Source: Mycolicibacterium arabiense (GTDB lineage Bacteria; Actinomycetota; Actinomycetes; Mycobacteriales; Mycobacteriaceae). Taken from it: 64,000 nucleotides of DNA. The translations under genes and the position numbers were made by a program. The stretch's first letter is position 1. Every line of letters begins with the position of its first letter. Below the pieces are notes generated by a model. It was given only the letters and a program-made list of their open reading frames with translations, was not told the DNA's origin and made no database searches. Shown here piece after piece: positions 61,234-64,000 of the stretch. The stretch covers positions 248,001-312,000 of the forward strand of contig NZ_AP022592.1 in the NCBI RefSeq assembly GCF_010731815.2. The letters run 5' to 3'.

Positions 61234-61515
61234 TTGAACGTCAGGCGCTTGAACCGCACAACGCTCAAAGTCGTCGGCGGGCTTGCATCGATCACCGCCG
61301 CCATCGCCATCGCGGGCTGCGGCGACACCCAACACAACGAGCCCACCACCTCGACAACGCCGACGACGTCGTCACCCGCGCCAGCACCATCCAGCGCGCC
61401 TACCTCGCCGACCGAGAAGTCCCTCGATCCCAGCGGGGGCAATCTGTTCACCCCGCAGGTGATCGCCCCGCCGGCGCCGACCGAACCTCCGGGTGTGCAC
61501 CGCCACAAGGACTGA
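61234..61515 (+). CDS. small lipoprotein (93 aa)
   Basis: Secreted lipoprotein: basic start NVRRLNRTTLK, hydrophobic VVGGLASITAAIA, lipobox IAGC. The mature part is a Thr/Ser/Pro-rich linker (TTSTTPTTSSPAPAPSSAP) and then TEKSLDPSGGNLFTP. TTG 61234 is chosen because AAGAAGGGAG lies ~10 nt upstream; the longer reading from 61183 lacks one. Function unknown. The next gene encodes a paralogue. Confidence 0.82.
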   Translation: MNVRRLNRTTLKVVGGLASITAAIAIAGCGDTQHNEPTTSTTPTTSSPAPAPSSAPTSPTEKSLDPSGGNLFTPQVIAPPAPTEPPGVHRHKD

Positions 61516-61570
61516 CGATCAGAACCGAATCATCAAGTCACCCCGTTCCTCACGAAGGAGGATCCCGATA

Positions 61571-61843
61571 ATGAAGACTCCTCGCTTTTCATGGCGAACC
61601 GTCGCCGTGGGTGGAGCCGCCGCCGCAACGGTGTTGTCGCTCGCGGCCTGCGGTGGCGGCGGCACTCCCTCGCCGTCGACCACACCGTCTACGACCACGA
61701 CATCCCCGACGAGCACGTCACCCGCCCCCACCGAGAAGAGCCTGGATCCACACGGCGGTAACCTGTTCACCCCTCCGGTCCATGCGACGCCTGCTCCCAA
61801 TATCCAGGGCGGCCAGCACCCCGGGATCAACGGCATCCCCTGA
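61571..61843 (+). CDS. small lipoprotein, paralogue (90 aa)
   Basis: Signal (SWRTVAVGGAAAATVLSLAA), lipobox LAAC, then a Ser/Thr/Pro linker and TEKSLDPHGGNLFTP, as in the preceding protein. ATG 61571 follows GAAGGAGGAT. Probably co-transcribed with its paralogue (55-nt gap). Function unknown. Confidence 0.85.
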   Translation: MKTPRFSWRTVAVGGAAAATVLSLAACGGGGTPSPSTTPSTTTTSPTSTSPAPTEKSLDPHGGNLFTPPVHATPAPNIQGGQHPGINGIP

Positions 61844-62155
61844 GGGATCCCGTCCACCGGTAACGATCCCAGGGACCGTCCGTCCCCGACGACTGTCGGT
61901 TCGACCGGCGCCGCGACGGGTTTGGCGCCTCGCGCGATCGAGATCGCTCATCACCGCGATTGGCGACACGGTTGCCTCCGCGGGCACCGGTCCGGCATAA
62001 CGGAGTGATCGCCTTCCGCTCCACGGCGATTGGGCTTGTCCCCCGTCCTGCCGACATCGACAGCGCCACCTGCAGATACGGGCCGCGGCACAAAGGATGT
62101 CGGCGAAACCACACGGGCTCGTTAACCGCGAACAGCGAATGAAGGGCGTGCGTTC
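61844..62155. other. intergenic region, no gene seen
   Basis: About 310 bp between the lipoprotein pair and the chorismate mutase. No conserved frame; a signal peptide for the chorismate mutase is not encoded in frame here. Confidence 0.45.
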
Positions 62156-62734
62156 ATGACACTGGAAAGCAGCCGACGCGGGTGGTTGGGATTCCCACGC
62201 CTCAAGCGAAGCAACGACATCGAGCCTCGCGATGACTTGCAGATACCGAATCGCTTTCTCGGCGTGGTGGACCTGGCGGGGCAACGGCTCCAGACCGCCC
62301 ATCCGATTGCGGCGTGGAAGTACCGGTCCGGCGGATCCGTCGACGACCCCGAACGCGAACAGCAGGTGATCGCGTCGGTCACGGAGCGGGCCGTCGCGCG
62401 CGATGTAGAGCCCGGGTATGTAGCCGATGTCTTCCGGGATCAGATCGACGCGAATGTCGCACTCCAGCATGCCCTGTTCGCGCGCTGGCGACTGGACGAC
62501 TGCGAGCCGGCTGATTGCGACGGCGGCCTACCCGTGTGGCGGAACATCGTCGACACTGTGAACCGAGCCATGCTCGATCAGGTCGTTCGGAACTGGGACA
62601 GACTGCAGTGCAATAGCTTTCGGCATGAGATAGACGAGGCGCTGGGCATCGTCGGCCGGGCGCGCGGACTTGATTCTATCCAAGTGGTCGCGTTGACCTA
62701 CGCCACCCGGAGATACTGCCGAACCAGCGTGTGA
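62156..62734 (+). CDS. secreted-type chorismate mutase (AroQ gamma class, 192 aa)
   Basis: Chorismate mutase rearranges chorismate to prephenate. The sequence LVDLAGQ-like GVVDLAGQRLQTAHPIAAWK, SGGSVDDPEREQQVI, then VADVFRDQIDANVALQHALF and ARWRL matches the *MtCM/Rv1885c type, with the active-site Arg, Lys and Glu/Gln-rich segment visible. Two C-terminal Cys (LQCNSF, RRYCRT) correspond to the disulfide of secreted members. But the first ~35 residues (MTLESSRRGWLGFPRLKRSN) contain no signal peptide. ATG 62156 follows AAGGG. Either the signal has been replaced or the N-terminus is misread. Confidence 0.87.
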   Translation: MTLESSRRGWLGFPRLKRSNDIEPRDDLQIPNRFLGVVDLAGQRLQTAHPIAAWKYRSGGSVDDPEREQQVIASVTERAVARDVEPGYVADVFRDQIDANVALQHALFARWRLDDCEPADCDGGLPVWRNIVDTVNRAMLDQVVRNWDRLQCNSFRHEIDEALGIVGRARGLDSIQVVALTYATRRYCRTSV

Positions 62735-62790
62735 GCTTGTGATCCGGGAGTGCGCCGGAGGGCTCCGAGCTTTGGGGCGTGACGGTGACC

Positions 62791-62819
62791 GTGAATCATT
62801 CGGCGAGAGAACGATTCAC
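62791..62819. promoter_or_regulatory. inverted repeat upstream of cytochrome P450
   Basis: GTGAATCATTC, 7-nt spacer, GAACGATTCAC: 10 of 11 arm positions match. It lies 162 bp before the P450 start in the 246-bp gap after chorismate mutase, so is a good candidate repressor site. Confidence 0.5.
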
Positions 62820-62980
62820 ATTCTCGTCATCAGTCGACGTTCACCCGGCCCCAAGGCACCCTGGGCCGTGGCGAACGTTCCCGCTACCCAACGGCCGGCG
62901 CGCTCCCGCAGCTCACCGCAGCGGATTCGACAGTCCGCAACGCCGGAGTAATCGCTCACCAGACCAGAGGAGAACCTCTC

Positions 62981-64000
62981 ATGCCGATGGCGTCCACGAT
63001 CGACGACATCGCCCGCCGACTTGTTGAACCGCGGTTCTATGCCGACGAGCGCGCCTTCCACGAGGGAATGACGCAGCTGCGCGAGCACGCACCCGTCGTC
63101 CACGTGGACGCCCGCCCCGGGGTCAATCCGTTCTGGGCGGTTACTCGGCACGCCGACGTACTCGCCGTCGAGCGTGACGACGCGCTCTGGGTCAACAGAG
63201 CCCGCAGCGTCCTCACGAACGCAGACCTGGAAGCCAAGTTGCGCGATCTGCGGGGAACGCAATACGGCGTGCGCAACCTCGTGCACATGGATGGTGACTA
63301 CCACCGGGCGATGAGGGCCATCGGCGCGTCGTGGTTTCGGCCGAAGGTGATGCGCGACCTCAAAGTTCGGATCGGCGAGCTGGCCAGACGTCACGTGGAT
63401 TCGATGGCGAGCAACGGTCCCGACTGCGAGTTCGTCGGCGAGGTCGCACTGGCCTTCCCCGGCTACGTCATTTTGTCGCTGCTCGGCCTGCCGGAGGCCG
63501 ACTACCCGGCCTTGCTGCGCTGGACGCAGGAACTGTTCGGAGTCAGCGACGACGATTCCCGCCGCGGCAACTCCGCCGTCGACATGGTCGACGTGATCGC
63601 CGACTTCAACGCTTACTTCACCGACGTGACCGCGCGGCGGCGCGAATCTCCCACCGACGATCTCGGCTCCGCAATCGCCAACGCACGCATCGACGATCGA
63701 CTTCTCACCGACCACGAGGCAACGGGTTATTACCAGATCATCGCAGCTGCCGGGCACGATACGACGAAGGCGTGCCTGTCGGGCGGCCTGCTCGCGCTGA
63801 TCGAACACCCCGATGAGCTCCGGCGACTTCAGGACGATCCGAGCCTGCTGCCCTCGGCGGTCGAGGAGATCATCAGGTGGACGACGCCCGTCAAGACGTT
63901 CATGCGAACTGCGACCGCCGATACGGTGTTGGGCGGCGTCCCGCTCGACGCCGGCACGGCGGTCGCGATGATCTACCCCGCAGCCAACCGCGACCCCGCC
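62981..64000 (+). CDS. cytochrome P450, N-terminal 340 aa (cut by right edge)
   Basis: Haem monooxygenase. Contains the I-helix oxygen-binding motif AAAGHDTT, the K-helix ExxR (SAVEEIIRWTTPV) and an N-terminal pattern FWAVTRHADVLAVERDDALW. The haem-Cys region lies beyond position 64000. ATG 62981 follows GAGGAGAA. Bacterial soluble type. Family number cannot be told. The redox partner is not in the window. Confidence 0.92.
   Translation, partial: MPMASTIDDIARRLVEPRFYADERAFHEGMTQLREHAPVVHVDARPGVNPFWAVTRHADVLAVERDDALWVNRARSVLTNADLEAKLRDLRGTQYGVRNLVHMDGDYHRAMRAIGASWFRPKVMRDLKVRIGELARRHVDSMASNGPDCEFVGEVALAFPGYVILSLLGLPEADYPALLRWTQELFGVSDDDSRRGNSAVDMVDVIADFNAYFTDVTARRRESPTDDLGSAIANARIDDRLLTDHEATGYYQIIAAAGHDTTKACLSGGLLALIEHPDELRRLQDDPSLLPSAVEEIIRWTTPVKTFMRTATADTVLGGVPLDAGTAVAMIYPAANRDPA

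Overview
The window is high-GC DNA from a mycolic-acid actinobacterium, most likely a fast-growing mycobacterium (Mycolicibacterium-like). The evidence is gene content: a mycobacterial-type carboxylic acid reductase, F420-type enzymes (an LLM oxidoreductase and a Ddn-like protein), a GjpA-type porin, a secreted-type chorismate mutase and small TEKSLDP lipoproteins. GTG and TTG starts are frequent. No rRNA, tRNA, CRISPR array or complete insertion sequence was seen.

Layout. 1-432: start of acetyl-CoA synthetase, cut by the window edge. 1033-8638: a LAL-type LuxR regulator convergent with a carboxylic acid reductase, then a divergent LLM oxidoreductase. 9197-33325 (minus strand): one giant gene of about 24 kb, roughly 8,040 codons once three single-base frameshifts are restored. 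Its product begins with a WXG100-like/CpnT-like helical domain of the kind linked to type VII (ESX) secretion. It then carries long disordered linkers, beta-rich modules, four OmpA-like repeats, two papain-fold (glutamine-deamidase-like) domains, an HExxH metalloprotease, an OTU-type cysteine protease and three large C-terminal beta-repeat blocks. It reads as a multi-effector polymorphic toxin and is the standout of the window.

34358-39175 (plus): a gluABCD-type amino acid ABC transporter followed by aspartate ammonia-lyase, apparently initiated at ATT. 39176-40484 shows no gene. 40485-44425: an O-methyltransferase and coproporphyrinogen oxidase (minus) divergent from uroporphyrinogen decarboxylase (plus), without hemQ next to them.

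44461-56159: a cluster of redox and regulatory genes: a CGNR regulator divergent from an AhpD-like protein, a HAD hydrolase plus MDR oxidoreductase, two unusual double-TetR regulators, a DUF427-VOC-FAD oxidoreductase operon, a Ddn-like protein and an SDR. Five 16-bp palindromes of the form TGGG-N8-CCCA lie upstream of genes here and at 61150; two of them sit between well-spaced -35 and -10 elements, which suggests a local regulon. 56269-58900 is a disturbed 2.5-kb segment bracketed by a duplicated 140-bp end of the SDR gene. It holds a frameshifted SDR, a second O-methyltransferase and an IS3 remnant.

58930-64000: a GjpA-like porin (minus), then paired lipoproteins, a chorismate mutase and a cytochrome P450 cut by the right edge (all plus).

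All calls rest on reading the sequence. Homology statements are from recognition of motifs, not from searches.
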